Source: Isochrysis galbana
Taxonomy: Eukaryota; Haptophyta; Isochrysidales; Isochrysidaceae
Assembly: GCA_018136815.1 (NCBI GenBank)
Contig: CM030931.1
Location: 186,001 to 250,000 of the forward strand
Direction of reading: 5' to 3'
DNA length: 64,000 nucleotides
Part shown: positions 53,701 to 63,460 of the stretch, piece by piece
Layout of the letters: the number at the start of each line of letters is the position of its first letter
Numbering within the stretch: the first letter of the stretch is position 1
The notes under the pieces: generated by a model
Databases searched by the model: none
Told to the model about the DNA's origin: nothing
The model's input: the letters and a program-made list of their open reading frames with translations, nothing else
Program-made: the position numbers and the translations under genes

Positions 53701-54888
53701 TGCCCCGCATGCTTCGAATCCCCAAAGGAACGATATCGCATCAAGTGTCTCCTTGCAGCGCAGGAGGCTCTGTTCCCCATTCTCTTTCAAAACCTGACGA
53801 AAACACTCGTTCCCCTGATGGAGCCGCGCGTGGAGGACTTTTTGCGCCTGCGACGTGAGGCTTACGGTAGGACAGGTGGCAATCCGCATGTTCCCCCTCC
53901 GCTTCCCCCGCCCTCCGAGCAACAGGAGGAGGCGGCGCGGCGCGCGCAGGTGAGTCGCCCTCGACCATGCCGCTTCAATCGAGCTGTTGTGGGCCGCAAG
54001 ACTGGCGGCCCTCCGAGGAGCATCCGTCTCGCCGCCTTCCGCTTATGTCATGGCCCATTGTTCACACGCACTCGCGCTCGTGCATCTCAGGCGACGCACA
54101 ACGGCTACGACGCTCGTGCCCTTTGGACGGCATCACTTGCGTTGAATCGACAGAGACTTAGCAGCTATGGACGCGGGTGCTCACAATCCGCTGCGGATGT
54201 TGACGAGGAGGCGATGCTCGCGGAAGAGGCTGCCCTCGCTGCCAACTGGTTCGGCGGTTCAATCGACGCATCGGGACGCTTCCAGCCAAGCGGAGGAGCA
54301 CGCGCGCACAAGCACTCCACCAAGGGCCGCGCCAAGGGAGGCGGTCAAGCCCGCGAGGCAAATGGCGAGGTTTCAACTCAACGAGACGACGATGCTACAA
54401 GTCCATCGGCTTCCCAGGTGTGGAAAGTAGCCAAGACGTCTTCCGATTCGGTAGATACACCGATGCCCGACGTCCAGCAGGGCGTTCAAATGCAAGAGGC
54501 TCAGGGAACTCTCAACGTGCAGTCTGGGCTCACGCCCGTCGCTTCCTTGAGAGATTGGCGCCAGATGCTGGCGTCCACGACTTCCGACGACACACAAAGT
54601 CGCCACGTGGTCATTGTGTTCTCCGCGTCTTGGTGTTCGGCCTGCAAACGTGTGCTGCCTATGCTCGAGGAAGTAGCGGCTGATTTACGACCGCGCGGGG
54701 TTACAATGGCCATCGCCGACGCGGATGACGCCGAAGACCTAGCCGCCGACTGTGCGGTGAAAGGACTACCCACGGTACAGCTGTACCGAACCTCCAACCC
54801 AGCCGAACGAATTGCCGAAGTGTGTGGTGCCGATGAAGAGGCGATCCGTCAGCTGCTTGCACAAGCCAACACGCAACTCGACAACTAG
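50746..54888 (+). CDS. Fusion: cysteine desulfurase / TtcA-like tRNA thiolase / thioredoxin
   Basis: Five exons fit, all phase 0 with GT–AG ends: 50746–52002, 52083–53075, 53189–53551, 53686–53949 and 54091–54888, for 1224 residues. Domain 1 (about 20–530) is a class-V aminotransferase: HTASGRSLAFLE, FVGSGATAAANAL, WDYASAAPH, the PLP-lysine motif SMHKLAGGPQAPGVL, and RGGCMCAGPYSQSLLGID, the catalytic-Cys loop of desulfurases. Domain 2 (about 660–940) is a TtcA-type PP-loop ATPase: LGLSGGKDSLTLLHAL, ICAFCSRMKRG (CxxC), AHHLDDCAESFLMSALHNG and ENCPACFESPKERYRIKC. Domain 3 (about 1130–1224) is thioredoxin: SASWCSACKRVLPML and KGLPTVQLY. It would take sulfur from cysteine and insert it into tRNA, with built-in reductant. 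Intron 4 is in frame without stops and could be retained. No clear targeting peptide was seen. Confidence 0.88.
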
Positions 54889-55355
54889 TAGGTACTGGGA
54901 ACGTCCCCTATTCTGTTGGTGTCCACTGCCACTGCTTGTGTGATCGCTCGATTGCGTGACGATTAGTTTCGAATTGAAATGGAGATGCTGGCGGCACGCG
55001 AATAACGAGGCGATGGATATAGTAATCCACATACTGTGATGCGTTCGTTACTCCCACCCAACCCCACTAACGATCTATGGCTCGCTATTGACTATTGGGC
55101 GCAGCTTTCAGACGCCCTAGATTCGCGTTATGCTATTTTGCCTTTCTGCGGCATCTGGCCGCGCTCAGTGATCAGTGAGTAAACGATATCATGCGAATGC
55201 GATCATGATCATAGATGTCATCGAGGGGCAAGCGGCGCAGGGAGGAAGGGGCTCCTCAGGGCAGTGTTGTATTCAGGCCGTTTGGCATGAATATCGCGAC
55301 ATGAGTACGAGCCTTCTTCGTTATCTACCGTCTTCTAGGTTCGTCTTGGTGGAAA
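54889..55355. other. 3' flank of the fusion gene
   Basis: No gene or repeat recognised. Confidence 0.5.
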
Positions 55356-55374
55356 CTATCAGTAAAACTGATAG
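55356..55374 (+). other. Hairpin before ATG, copy 2
   Basis: CTATCAGTAAAACTGATAG has 8-bp arms and an AAA loop. It is followed by GGTCATGG, as in copy 1 at 24937. The arms differ from copy 1 at matched positions, so pairing is kept. Confidence 0.75.
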
Positions 55375-55893
55375 GGTCATGGGGGCCGCGTTCCCCCCCT
55401 CCTCCATCGCAGACACCCTCTGGGTGGGCCTGCACAATCATCCTCAGCCCCTGCCTGCTGGCAGGGGCTGAGCTGACATCATTCCTGTCCAGACTACCGC
55501 CAAGCGCGCGCCGCGCGCCGCACGCATTCGCCTGCGCATGTTCCCCATCGCACTGACCCACCCCTTCTCCACTGAGTCACAGAGCATCCGAGCCGCCAGG
55601 AAGGCACCCAGAGCCAGCGAGGCCAGCGAGGGAGAGGCAGGAGGCAGGGGAGGCCAGGGGCCCAGCCCCAGCCTCCACTGCCCCCTGAGCTGGCCCAGCT
55701 GGCTCTTTGGGGGGACCCGAGGGTCCCTCCAGAGGGGGGCCATGGCGCGCGCGGGCATCGCACGCCGGAAGAGAACGAAGAGAACGACGAGGAAAGAACG
55801 ACAAAAAACGACGGCCACCTTCGCCGCGCCTCCCGCCGATCGTTTCCCTTCCGAATCATCGCATATCGAGCCAGTGGTTATGCTCGATCCGTC
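55375..55893. other. GC-rich stretch after the hairpin; strong second hairpin
   Basis: A perfect 13-bp stem with a TGCT loop lies at 55443–55472. A minus-strand frame (55950–55444) is open with a hydrophobic stretch but has no known motif. It may be a retroelement fragment. Confidence 0.4.
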
Positions 55894-56029
55894 ATATCCG
55901 GGGCCAGTTAGGACCCGGACCCCCCCTTGGACCCCCACAACAAAAAGCAATCAAATAATGACAAAAGACGCTAAAATCGCAAAAGCTAAAGCTTAAAATA
56001 AAAGCTCAACTTCAAGTCGAGACCGGGCG
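55894..56029 (+). repeat. Dispersed repeat matching the inside of the TIR element
   Basis: TATCCGGGG…TTAGGACCCGGACCCCCC, then GACGCTAAAATCGCAAAAGC and TCAACTTCAAGTCGAGACCG, correspond to 8371–8497. Confidence 0.8.
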
Positions 56030-56298
56030 CGTGTTGTATTCCTGCCCATCTGAAGGCTGTAGGCATGAATATTCGTGTAAGGTACGCGCTCACAATTACA
56101 ATTGAACAGTTCCCCGTGTTGCCACTGACGCACAAGACACACAGATTCGGATTCCCCATGGTCTCAAGTCCAGGTTTGCAGATTTTGGTCTCGAAATTTG
56201 CGATTCGAATTTTGATTTTGCTGTTACTAAAATTGTTGGATCGTTTAAGGTAATAAACCGGCATGACTTCGACTTCTCGTTTTGCAGTCGCTCTGCGA

Positions 56299-56334
<36 letters not shown>

Positions 56335-56342
56335 CCGCAACC

Positions 56343-56362
56343 AAAACTATTGTTATAGTTTT
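56343..56362 (+). other. Hairpin before ATG, copy 3
   Basis: AAAACTATTGTTATAGTTTT has 8-bp arms and a TGTT loop. It is followed by AGCGATGGAGCGCGCGCCG, the same ATG context as at 24959. A (CT)n tract lies just upstream at 56299–56331. Confidence 0.7.
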
Positions 56363-56366
56363 AGCG

Positions 56367-57353
56367 ATGGAGCGCGCGCCGACCGCTCCCACTCCCCAGC
56401 CCCCCGCCGCCACGACGCCCCAACGGGGCCCTCGTCCGCGAAATGTCTAGGGGCTAGGGGAGTCATTTTGCGAACCAGGCTCGGCGCCCAGCGCATCCAC
56501 TCTGCGTAGCCAGCCGCGTGTGCTGCTAGCTGCTGGCAACGCGCTGGCCTTAGCGTTGCAAGGGCACGACACCGCCAGCTGCGATGGGCGCACCCAAGAC
56601 GAAGCGCGAAGCGCCCGAGCCTGTCTTCGGCGCGCGCGCACTGCTGTACGGCGGCTCTGCCGCCGCTACCCACTACCCGCGTGATTATCCTGAATAGCGG
56701 ATTTTCACTATTCGGAACCAGTGGGTAGTAGCCCACCCCCTACCCACATGGAGGTGGGTAGTGGAAATCGGATGTGGGTAGGTGAGTAGCACGATACCTA
56801 GTTATCTGGTTACAGGCCTTACTGGCGAAGCGTTGGCTGGCGGCTGGTTCGCGCCGGTGCTTTCCCGCGCCCGAATGTGTACTAGTAAAACTAGTTGAAC
56901 TTTAGCCTTTAGTCTTGTTATATGACACTCGGTATCAGGTCTAGAGCGACTGATGCTGAGGAGCTATCATTTATGATTTCATATAGACAGAACAACCACG
57001 CCTGCGCCGCGGCAGGAAGTCCTATCCTAACCACATCCCTTTGTCGCACCGCGACCCATAAAACTGTTTAAATATTTGCTTCTTGCGTAATAGAATTTTG
57101 TACCCTCCGTATTTGCGGCCGCAGAGTGCCTTAGGGCCTCCCATCCTGAGAGGACTCCTACCTAGAGTCCTAGTATCCTATGGATATCTTCTAGGATACA
57201 GTTTTCTTCTCGCCCCGTCATAGAATGGCGCGGCCACAGCTGTGTAGCCTCATAGACGGGGAAGGCCATAGCACCCAAGCGCGTGAAAGCACGCTCGCAA
57301 GGATGTGCTTGCCGCTGATGCTGATGTACACTTGTACCGCCACGAATGATGCG
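56367..57353. other. Intergenic with TACCCAC inverted repeats
   Basis: GGGTAGTGGG/CCCACTACCC words occur in both orientations between 56665 and 56790 (for example CTACCCACTACCC and GTGGGTAGTAG), suggesting the ends of a small inverted-repeat element. No gene is supported. Confidence 0.45.
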
Positions 57354-59963
57354 TCATGACCAAGACGGGCGGAGAGGGGGGAAATCGTCGTTGTAGCTCA
57401 CCTGCAACGGCGATGCACAAATGCCACTCGGCTGTGAAGCCGCCGTCGGCATCTCGCCGTCGGCTCTCGAAGTTTCTCTCCCTCTCCTATCTTTTTCACA
57501 TAGCATGCGGCGTCCGCAGATATCACGCCGAACAAGAACAGCCAACCTGCCGACTACAGCGACCAGCATCAGCGAGAGTAATACAATGATAACGAGCGCC
57601 ACGAGGGTTAGTGGCATTGCCACTCCGGTCGTCCGCCCTTGTCTGCCCAAATCCTCATCTTCAGGCATCGCAGGAGGTACCGGCGGAGATCGGGGTGCAA
57701 GGGGCCGCTGACTTGGCGGGGGCTTTTCGTCGCCCTTGTTATTGGGCCAAAGAGGCTCAGAGATGCCCCTGAACTCAATATCGTCACACGAAAATCCTGC
57801 GCGCGTGAGTAGACCGGTGGTCTCCAGCATGGTCCCCTTCACTACGTCGAAATTGAGCACATCATCAGTGTACGATAGGGGAAGGCTCACTTCTGGATAA
57901 ACGACCATGCTAAGCCCATCGACATCGACAGTTGCGCGACCTTGTGCTCGCACGTTCAGGTGCGAGCGGCCGCGCTGCGCCATTTTGCATGCTGCCGCCG
58001 TGAAGATGGTAGTCATGCAACAATCGAAAGGATCGAGCGTGGCAATGCCGAGCACGCACGGCCCCGTCTTGCCATCGCGATTGGTTCGCTCGGCGTTCCC
58101 CGGCACAGGTACGGCAGTGAGGAAGAAGGGCACGGTTCCGGCGCCTACCTCAGCCCCGGCTGGCATTGGAATTACCTCGTCTGCTAGCCTCGCCGCAAGC
58201 AAGGCGCTTCCGTTGCCTGGATAGCCGTGCCCTTGTGGTCCCCTGTGATTTGGTGCGAAGCTCCACATGCCACGCTTCGAGCGCATCCTCGCGAACGTGT
58301 TTGTGGGTGCACACGAAATCGCTCTGACATCCAGAGGCTGGCCGAACGGCTGCACTCGAAAGAAGGCTTCGTACTCGAAATGTTCCTCAAAATAGACGTC
58401 ATACTCAACTTCCCGCAGTAGCCACTGCCGCCCGAACGGGTTCTGGGCCATCACAAGCGCGCCTTTGTCGCATACATCGGCACCCTGATTGTATAGGTCG
58501 CATGGCTCGCCGGTCCGCACATTATAGCCCAGCACAAATGATTCCCGCGTCCCGAGGGCCCCGCTCAGCATGGCAGTTGGCGAGCCCTCGACGGTCACCA
58601 CGCCCTGCCAGATGCGGTTGAGGTAGGGTGGCTTGTTTGTCGGTCCAAATGAGATAAGCGTCTGCTCGTGTTGTGACGCCCATCGGCCCGCCAACCTGCC
58701 GCTTGTCGCGTTGTTAAAGAGGCGAACGGTCGCCTTGAACGACGGCTGCAATGGCGAGCCGACAGCGCCGCGGCGCACGGTGAATTGGTAGAAATATGCG
58801 ATCCCCACTTTCTCGGACACCTCTGAGCCGCTCTCGCATTGGGATTCCGCGTGCATTGCCGGAGTGCACAGTCGCCCGCCGAGCTCCGAGCGTGAGACAG
58901 CGTTATACCCTGACCGGCGAGGGTCATTCGCGCGTTCATTGTACCATAGCTCGACCTCAAGCGTCCCAAAATGCAACAGCTCGAGCGGGGACACTGACGA
59001 AAAACTTATGTCCGCCTCGAGCTCGTAGGTGTTCTCCGGAGTATTGGCGGAACGTAATCGGATTTGTGTAGCCCGGAAGTTATCGAGCTGCGCACCCTCA
59101 AAGGCGAGTTGCTTCCGCACGATGACGCGGAAGGGCAGGCCAAAGGTGCGCACGACCGAGATCCCGTGCACGCCCCACGTGATGGATTTTCCCGCAAGAA
59201 GCTTAAGGCCCTCCTCGCGGAACGCGTCTGAGTCAATAACGCTGAGGTACGACTCAACGTGCTGGACAGTCTGTGTATTCCCTTGGAGCTCGAGCCGGGG
59301 ATATCCGATCCAGCCAAGCTCCCTTCCTTGTGGGTCAAGAAGCGTTGCATTGAAGCCGCTCAACCTCGCCCAAATTGGCCCTGCGTTGTTGATCTTCACG
59401 AACATCTCCACATTGAGCCGTGTCTCTGCAGGTTGGGCGAGAGTAATGTTGATGACAGAGAGCGTGGCTGCGTCAAGGAAGGCTTGAACGAGCATAGGCG
59501 CCAGAAGGAGAAGCAGTAGGGGGGCGCCAAATATTATGCTGAAGAGACAGCAGGCAGAAAGACCAAGCGATGCTGAGCAAGGAGAGCCACAGAGTGAGGT
59601 CCAGCATGGATACAGAGGAGACTGAGAGCGAGATTCACAGGAAGGAAACAGATGACCCTTGGACGCACGAATGGGAATTTCTCTCGCAGAGCGAGCGGAG
59701 TCGTGCAGAGAGTTCCACAAAGGCCAGAAACGCTCATGGTTGAAGGATGAGTGGGCATTTGAGTCCGCTTGACAAGGCAAGAGGGTTCCCTCCTTCTCTC
59801 CCATTTCCTCAGCGCACAGAGAGGTTTGAGACGGCGAAGAATCGGGCGTGGGAGGGTAGGGAGCGTGGATGAGGCAGCCCATGTTGGAAGAGCAAGGCTG
59901 CACACGGCGAGAAAAAGCGATTGCTTCTCTGTGTGTCTCGGGAGTACTGAGGTTTGGTGGCAC
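57354..59963 (-). CDS. Two-pass membrane protein with LEA2/DUF3712-like domains
   Basis: This is an intronless ORF of 869 residues. A polar, Ser/Pro/Cys-rich head of about 130 residues leads to a hydrophobic helix (FSIIFGAPLLLLLLAPMLVQ, about 135–162). A LEA2/DUF3712-type beta domain follows (LDAATLSVINITLAQPAETR…, FVKINNAGPIWARLSGFNAT), and the stretch to about 780 repeats this style with several Cys pairs. A Pro-rich linker precedes a second helix (MPLTLVALVIIVLLSLMLVAVVG, split here as seen) and a basic tail. Such proteins are membrane-anchored with a large luminal or extracellular part; the function is unknown. Met28 (base 59882), giving MGCLIHAP, is an alternative start. Purine-rich DNA lies upstream on the plus strand. 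Confidence 0.7.
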   Translation of the reverse strand: MPPNLSTPETHREAIAFSRRVQPCSSNMGCLIHAPYPPTPDSSPSQTSLCAEEMGEKEGTLLPCQADSNAHSSFNHERFWPLWNSLHDSARSAREIPIRASKGHLFPSCESRSQSPLYPCWTSLCGSPCSASLGLSACCLFSIIFGAPLLLLLLAPMLVQAFLDAATLSVINITLAQPAETRLNVEMFVKINNAGPIWARLSGFNATLLDPQGRELGWIGYPRLELQGNTQTVQHVESYLSVIDSDAFREEGLKLLAGKSITWGVHGISVVRTFGLPFRVIVRKQLAFEGAQLDNFRATQIRLRSANTPENTYELEADISFSSVSPLELLHFGTLEVELWYNERANDPRRSGYNAVSRSELGGRLCTPAMHAESQCESGSEVSEKVGIAYFYQFTVRRGAVGSPLQPSFKATVRLFNNATSGRLAGRWASQHEQTLISFGPTNKPPYLNRIWQGVVTVEGSPTAMLSGALGTRESFVLGYNVRTGEPCDLYNQGADVCDKGALVMAQNPFGRQWLLREVEYDVYFEEHFEYEAFFRVQPFGQPLDVRAISCAPTNTFARMRSKRGMWSFAPNHRGPQGHGYPGNGSALLAARLADEVIPMPAGAEVGAGTVPFFLTAVPVPGNAERTNRDGKTGPCVLGIATLDPFDCCMTTIFTAAACKMAQRGRSHLNVRAQGRATVDVDGLSMVVYPEVSLPLSYTDDVLNFDVVKGTMLETTGLLTRAGFSCDDIEFRGISEPLWPNNKGDEKPPPSQRPLAPRSPPVPPAMPEDEDLGRQGRTTGVAMPLTLVALVIIVLLSLMLVAVVGRLAVLVRRDICGRRMLCEKDRRGRETSRADGEMPTAASQPSGICASPLQVSYNDDFPPLRPSWS

Positions 59964-60499
59964 AGCGAAGAGGTAGAGGCTATTATGACAGCAGTGCCAC
60001 CACTAGAAGAAAGGCAGTACGACGAAACCAGCAGAGACCTCGCCCTCTTTCTATTTTGTATGATCTGTCCTTCTCCTCCCACAACGAGATCGGCGAGGAG
60101 GAAAAGGGTAGATCGGCGAGGAGGAAAATGGTACGTGCAGTTGAAGCGTGGACGGAGGGGATGGGAAGAGCCGGGAGACGGGAGACAAGAGGAGGGAGTG
60201 AGGAGATCGAGGTCGAGAGAGGGAGAGAGGGAGAGAGGGAGAGAGGGAGAGAGGGAGGGAGGGAGGGAGAGAGGGAGAGAGGGAAAGGGAGAGAGGGAGA
60301 GAGGCGGAGAGGGGGAGAGGAGAGGAACCAAGCGAGATTCCAGCCGTCGCAGGAGGCGAAATCAAGCTCGCACGCTGTGTGGTCCGCCTTGTGGAGCTCC
60401 TAATGATCCTCCGTCTCTGCCTGCGCACGCCCCCCACTCCCCACGAGAGCAGCCCACGAGAGCAGCCAAGGTGGACTGCTGCAGACCTTCCCGCCCTCT

Positions 60500-60551
<52 letters not shown>

Positions 60552-61277
60552 TCCCCCCCCCGCTCTCTCTCCTCCTCTCACCCTCGCCCTTTCATACAAT
60601 ATTTCTCTCCTTCTCTCCTTCTCCTGCTCTTTTGCTGTGCTTCCTCTGCGCCTTCTTCTTCTTCTCTTGCTCACTCTCTTATCTCCCCCTCTTCTTCCCT
60701 CCCCCCCCCCGTCTCTTTCAACTCTCTCCTTTCCTTTGATTTCTCTTAATATATACCCCACACATCTTGTGCAGCGAGTCTTCTTCTTCCTTTCTTTTCC
60801 CCGGCTTTTTCTTCTTTCCCTCTCATCTCCTCTTCTCAATAATTCCTCAGCTCGCTCGCGGTAAGGAAGAGAAGTTATTAGTGTATACGGCATCTAGCTA
60901 TATGTTTCTATTAGCACTCCTTTCCAAAGACGCACAACTCCCAAGATTCGTAGTTTTTAAGTATTTCTCTCTAGAATATATGCATCTTGTGGCAGTAATA
61001 CTACGAATCCTGCAGAGTAGCTCTCTCTCTCTCCTCCCCCCACGCGGCACTAAAGTAGCCCCCCCCTCCCTCTTTCTCTTCTATTTACTACTAGTAGAAG
61101 TGTCCATCTTCCCGCCATTCGCGTCGAGGTCCATCTCTCTCTCATTTTCTACCTTCCTCTCTACCTCTCTCCCCTGCTGGTGCCCTCGACCCGATCGCCT
61201 CTCTTTTCCCGCCCTCTTCCTCTCCGTGGCCTCAGTTCATCCTCTCACTCACTCTCTCCACCTTTCCACTCTGCTGT
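59964..61277. repeat. Divergent promoter region with GA and CT tracts
   Basis: (GA)n at 60205–60330 faces (CT)n at 60500–60550, between two divergently transcribed genes. Pyrimidine-rich DNA continues to the start of the plus-strand gene. No other gene is supported. Confidence 0.7.
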
Positions 61278-63395
61278 ATGGAGCCGGCGCCTGCTTCGGA
61301 AGCGACGGTGGCCGCGGCCTACGTCCCATTCCCCCTGTCTGACGAGATGTACGCCAGTGTCATCCGAGCGCCGAAAGTGTGGGGCTATCCACTCCGACGT
61401 TCGACTCTGGGATGCGAAAACTTTGGCTGTATATACGTGCTTGAAGGCGAATCAGCCGCCGAAGAGCGGAGCAAAGCAAGGGATCCGAAGGCACATCTGC
61501 TCGTGGATGGGCGGACCCAGCTCCTGCGCAGCACGCCACCACGCGCAGACTCACACCTGCAATCGCGGCTGTGTCGACCCATCACTCTCTTCCAGCGCGC
61601 GATGGCATCGGCTAAGGCCGATGTCGATGAAGTGAACTCTGCGGCTAGCAAGTGCACTTCCGGGCAACTTTTGGGAAAATGGTCAACGCTCGATGCGAGA
61701 GAGCGCGCTGGCTACCAGGCGTCAGCGCAACAATTTAATACGAGGCTGATTCAGAAGCTACTTAGTGCCAACCCACTCACGATATGTACCCGGCAGGTGA
61801 TGTGGTTGCAAACACACTGCGAAAATGAGCATTTTGCGACCCGGTCTAGCGCGACAATTGACATCCCGTCTGCACCTTTGTGCCACCGAGAATCTGTTGG
61901 TAGTGAGGATCAGATTCCTGATGAGCGGGTGCTAATTCACGTTCTCGGTGAGACGGCCTTTCAATGCCTTGCCATCCCTCCATTGCCAATATACAAGCTG
62001 CCTGATTCAGTCACTTGCACTCAGAGCTCGACAATAGCTACATGTTCCAGGATCATAGTGGAGGAACTGCAAACGAATGGTGACGGTCGAGCAACAAGGC
62101 TCGTGCTCAGCTGCCGGCCTCCTCAACGGGCACCCAATGGTCAGCAATACTACCCTGTGGAACACACAGCCCATTCGGACGCGTCGAGCGTTGTAGTAGT
62201 TGACCCGCCAAGTCCTACTATGTTTGGGGTGAACCTGCAAAAACTTGATAGTTTTGTAGGCAACAATTGCTCAAACATCTCGAACGTACGATCATGCAAC
62301 GCCTCCTTCCCATCCGTAGCAAGGAGTAATCATGACAGAGAGAGATGCGCAAAACGCCGGCTAGTGGCAAGACCTCACCAAACGCAAGACCATGTGCCAC
62401 ACCGAGGCGTGACATTTCAGCCCCGTACGATCTCATCAATCAGCACGCAAACGGATGCTGCATTGGGAGCCGTCGGGGCGGGTGCGTCCCCCTCAGTGCT
62501 GGCAGTTCCGATCACGACCGAATATGTCAACTTTCCATCTGTGGCTGGGTTTGCGTCATGCGTATCGGCCGACCCAAGCGATGACCTAGCATCATACAAA
62601 ATGCATGATCTCCAAGAGTGTCCGCATGGAAATGTAGGGATGGAGAGCCGTGCCGCAATGGCACCGCTGTATCGAGCCGCTCATGTTGTAGGCACACCCA
62701 AACCATTGGCGTGCAACAACATAAATTGCTATACTCAACCCATACAATGGGACGTATGTAGCTCGCCGCGTCGCAGTATGCCCGCGAGCTTGGGTATCCA
62801 AGATCATGTGGCGTTCCCTGAAAGAACGGAGTCATCCTTTTTGAGCTTTGATGCGGAAAGGTACACTGATCCAATCTCCCATGACCACTTTGGCGAGCGA
62901 GAGCACAATGTGCCCTGGAACTTTGCTCACAGTGAGCCTCTGATGTTTTGCTCGGCGCCGTACGGTGGCGAATTTGTCGATAGAGCGGTGTCTTGGGATG
63001 ACAACGAGCTGCCGCAAGCTAGCTTGCCTGAACTTTCAGTTGTACGCGGCTCAGAGACTCGCGCTATGGGAATTTACTCTGTGCCCTCGAACGAGGACAC
63101 ATCCACGGATGCTGCCCAAAAGGAATGGGCGGCGGAAATTCCGTTGTACACAGGTTCTAGCGCCGATGTACATGCTTATGGTGGCTCTCCTATGGAATTT
63201 GCGGAGTGCAACGGCAACTATAGCGATAAAACTATTCGAACCGCTGTGAACATCATGCTCGATCTGTCAACAGATTCCTTCCCATCACAAGAGCAAAGCG
63301 TTGTGCAAGAGCTGAGGCAAAGGGCGGCTGCTGTGCTTGAGGAAGTGACTACAAATCTTGAGGAATTAGAGGCGGCAGGGTCCTATCCTGAGTGA
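61278..63395 (+). CDS. HMG-box-like DNA-binding protein
   Basis: This is an intronless ORF of 705 residues. An HMG-box-like domain lies at about 98–165 (LCRPITLFQRAMASAK…, LLGKWSTLDARERAGYQASA), with the R-P-x-x-x-F start and the L-x-x-x-W-x-x-L-x-x-x-E-R-x-x-Y core. The insert before the tryptophan helix has two Cys/Ser-rich turns. The remaining 540 residues are low in structure and rich in Ser/Thr/Asn, ending in a helical segment (QEQSVVQELRQRAAAVLEEV). The layout, one box plus a long disordered tail, resembles fungal and algal mating or regulatory HMG factors, but that role is speculation. Pyrimidine-rich DNA precedes the start. Confidence 0.65.
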   Translation: MEPAPASEATVAAAYVPFPLSDEMYASVIRAPKVWGYPLRRSTLGCENFGCIYVLEGESAAEERSKARDPKAHLLVDGRTQLLRSTPPRADSHLQSRLCRPITLFQRAMASAKADVDEVNSAASKCTSGQLLGKWSTLDARERAGYQASAQQFNTRLIQKLLSANPLTICTRQVMWLQTHCENEHFATRSSATIDIPSAPLCHRESVGSEDQIPDERVLIHVLGETAFQCLAIPPLPIYKLPDSVTCTQSSTIATCSRIIVEELQTNGDGRATRLVLSCRPPQRAPNGQQYYPVEHTAHSDASSVVVVDPPSPTMFGVNLQKLDSFVGNNCSNISNVRSCNASFPSVARSNHDRERCAKRRLVARPHQTQDHVPHRGVTFQPRTISSISTQTDAALGAVGAGASPSVLAVPITTEYVNFPSVAGFASCVSADPSDDLASYKMHDLQECPHGNVGMESRAAMAPLYRAAHVVGTPKPLACNNINCYTQPIQWDVCSSPRRSMPASLGIQDHVAFPERTESSFLSFDAERYTDPISHDHFGEREHNVPWNFAHSEPLMFCSAPYGGEFVDRAVSWDDNELPQASLPELSVVRGSETRAMGIYSVPSNEDTSTDAAQKEWAAEIPLYTGSSADVHAYGGSPMEFAECNGNYSDKTIRTAVNIMLDLSTDSFPSQEQSVVQELRQRAAAVLEEVTTNLEELEAAGSYPE

Positions 63396-63436
63396 GCCGG
63401 GCCGTAGAAAGAAGAATTAGGTGCAACCTACATACA

Positions 63437-63460
63437 CCTAAACCTAAACCTAAACCTAAG
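63437..63460. repeat. CCTAAA telomere-like run
   Basis: Four CCTAAA units lie just downstream of the HMG-box gene. Confidence 0.7.

Noticed and set aside
55356-55380. Helitron 3' end (hairpin near terminus)
   Set aside because: No CTRR terminus follows the hairpin in either orientation, and copy 1 lies at the 5' side of an RT element.
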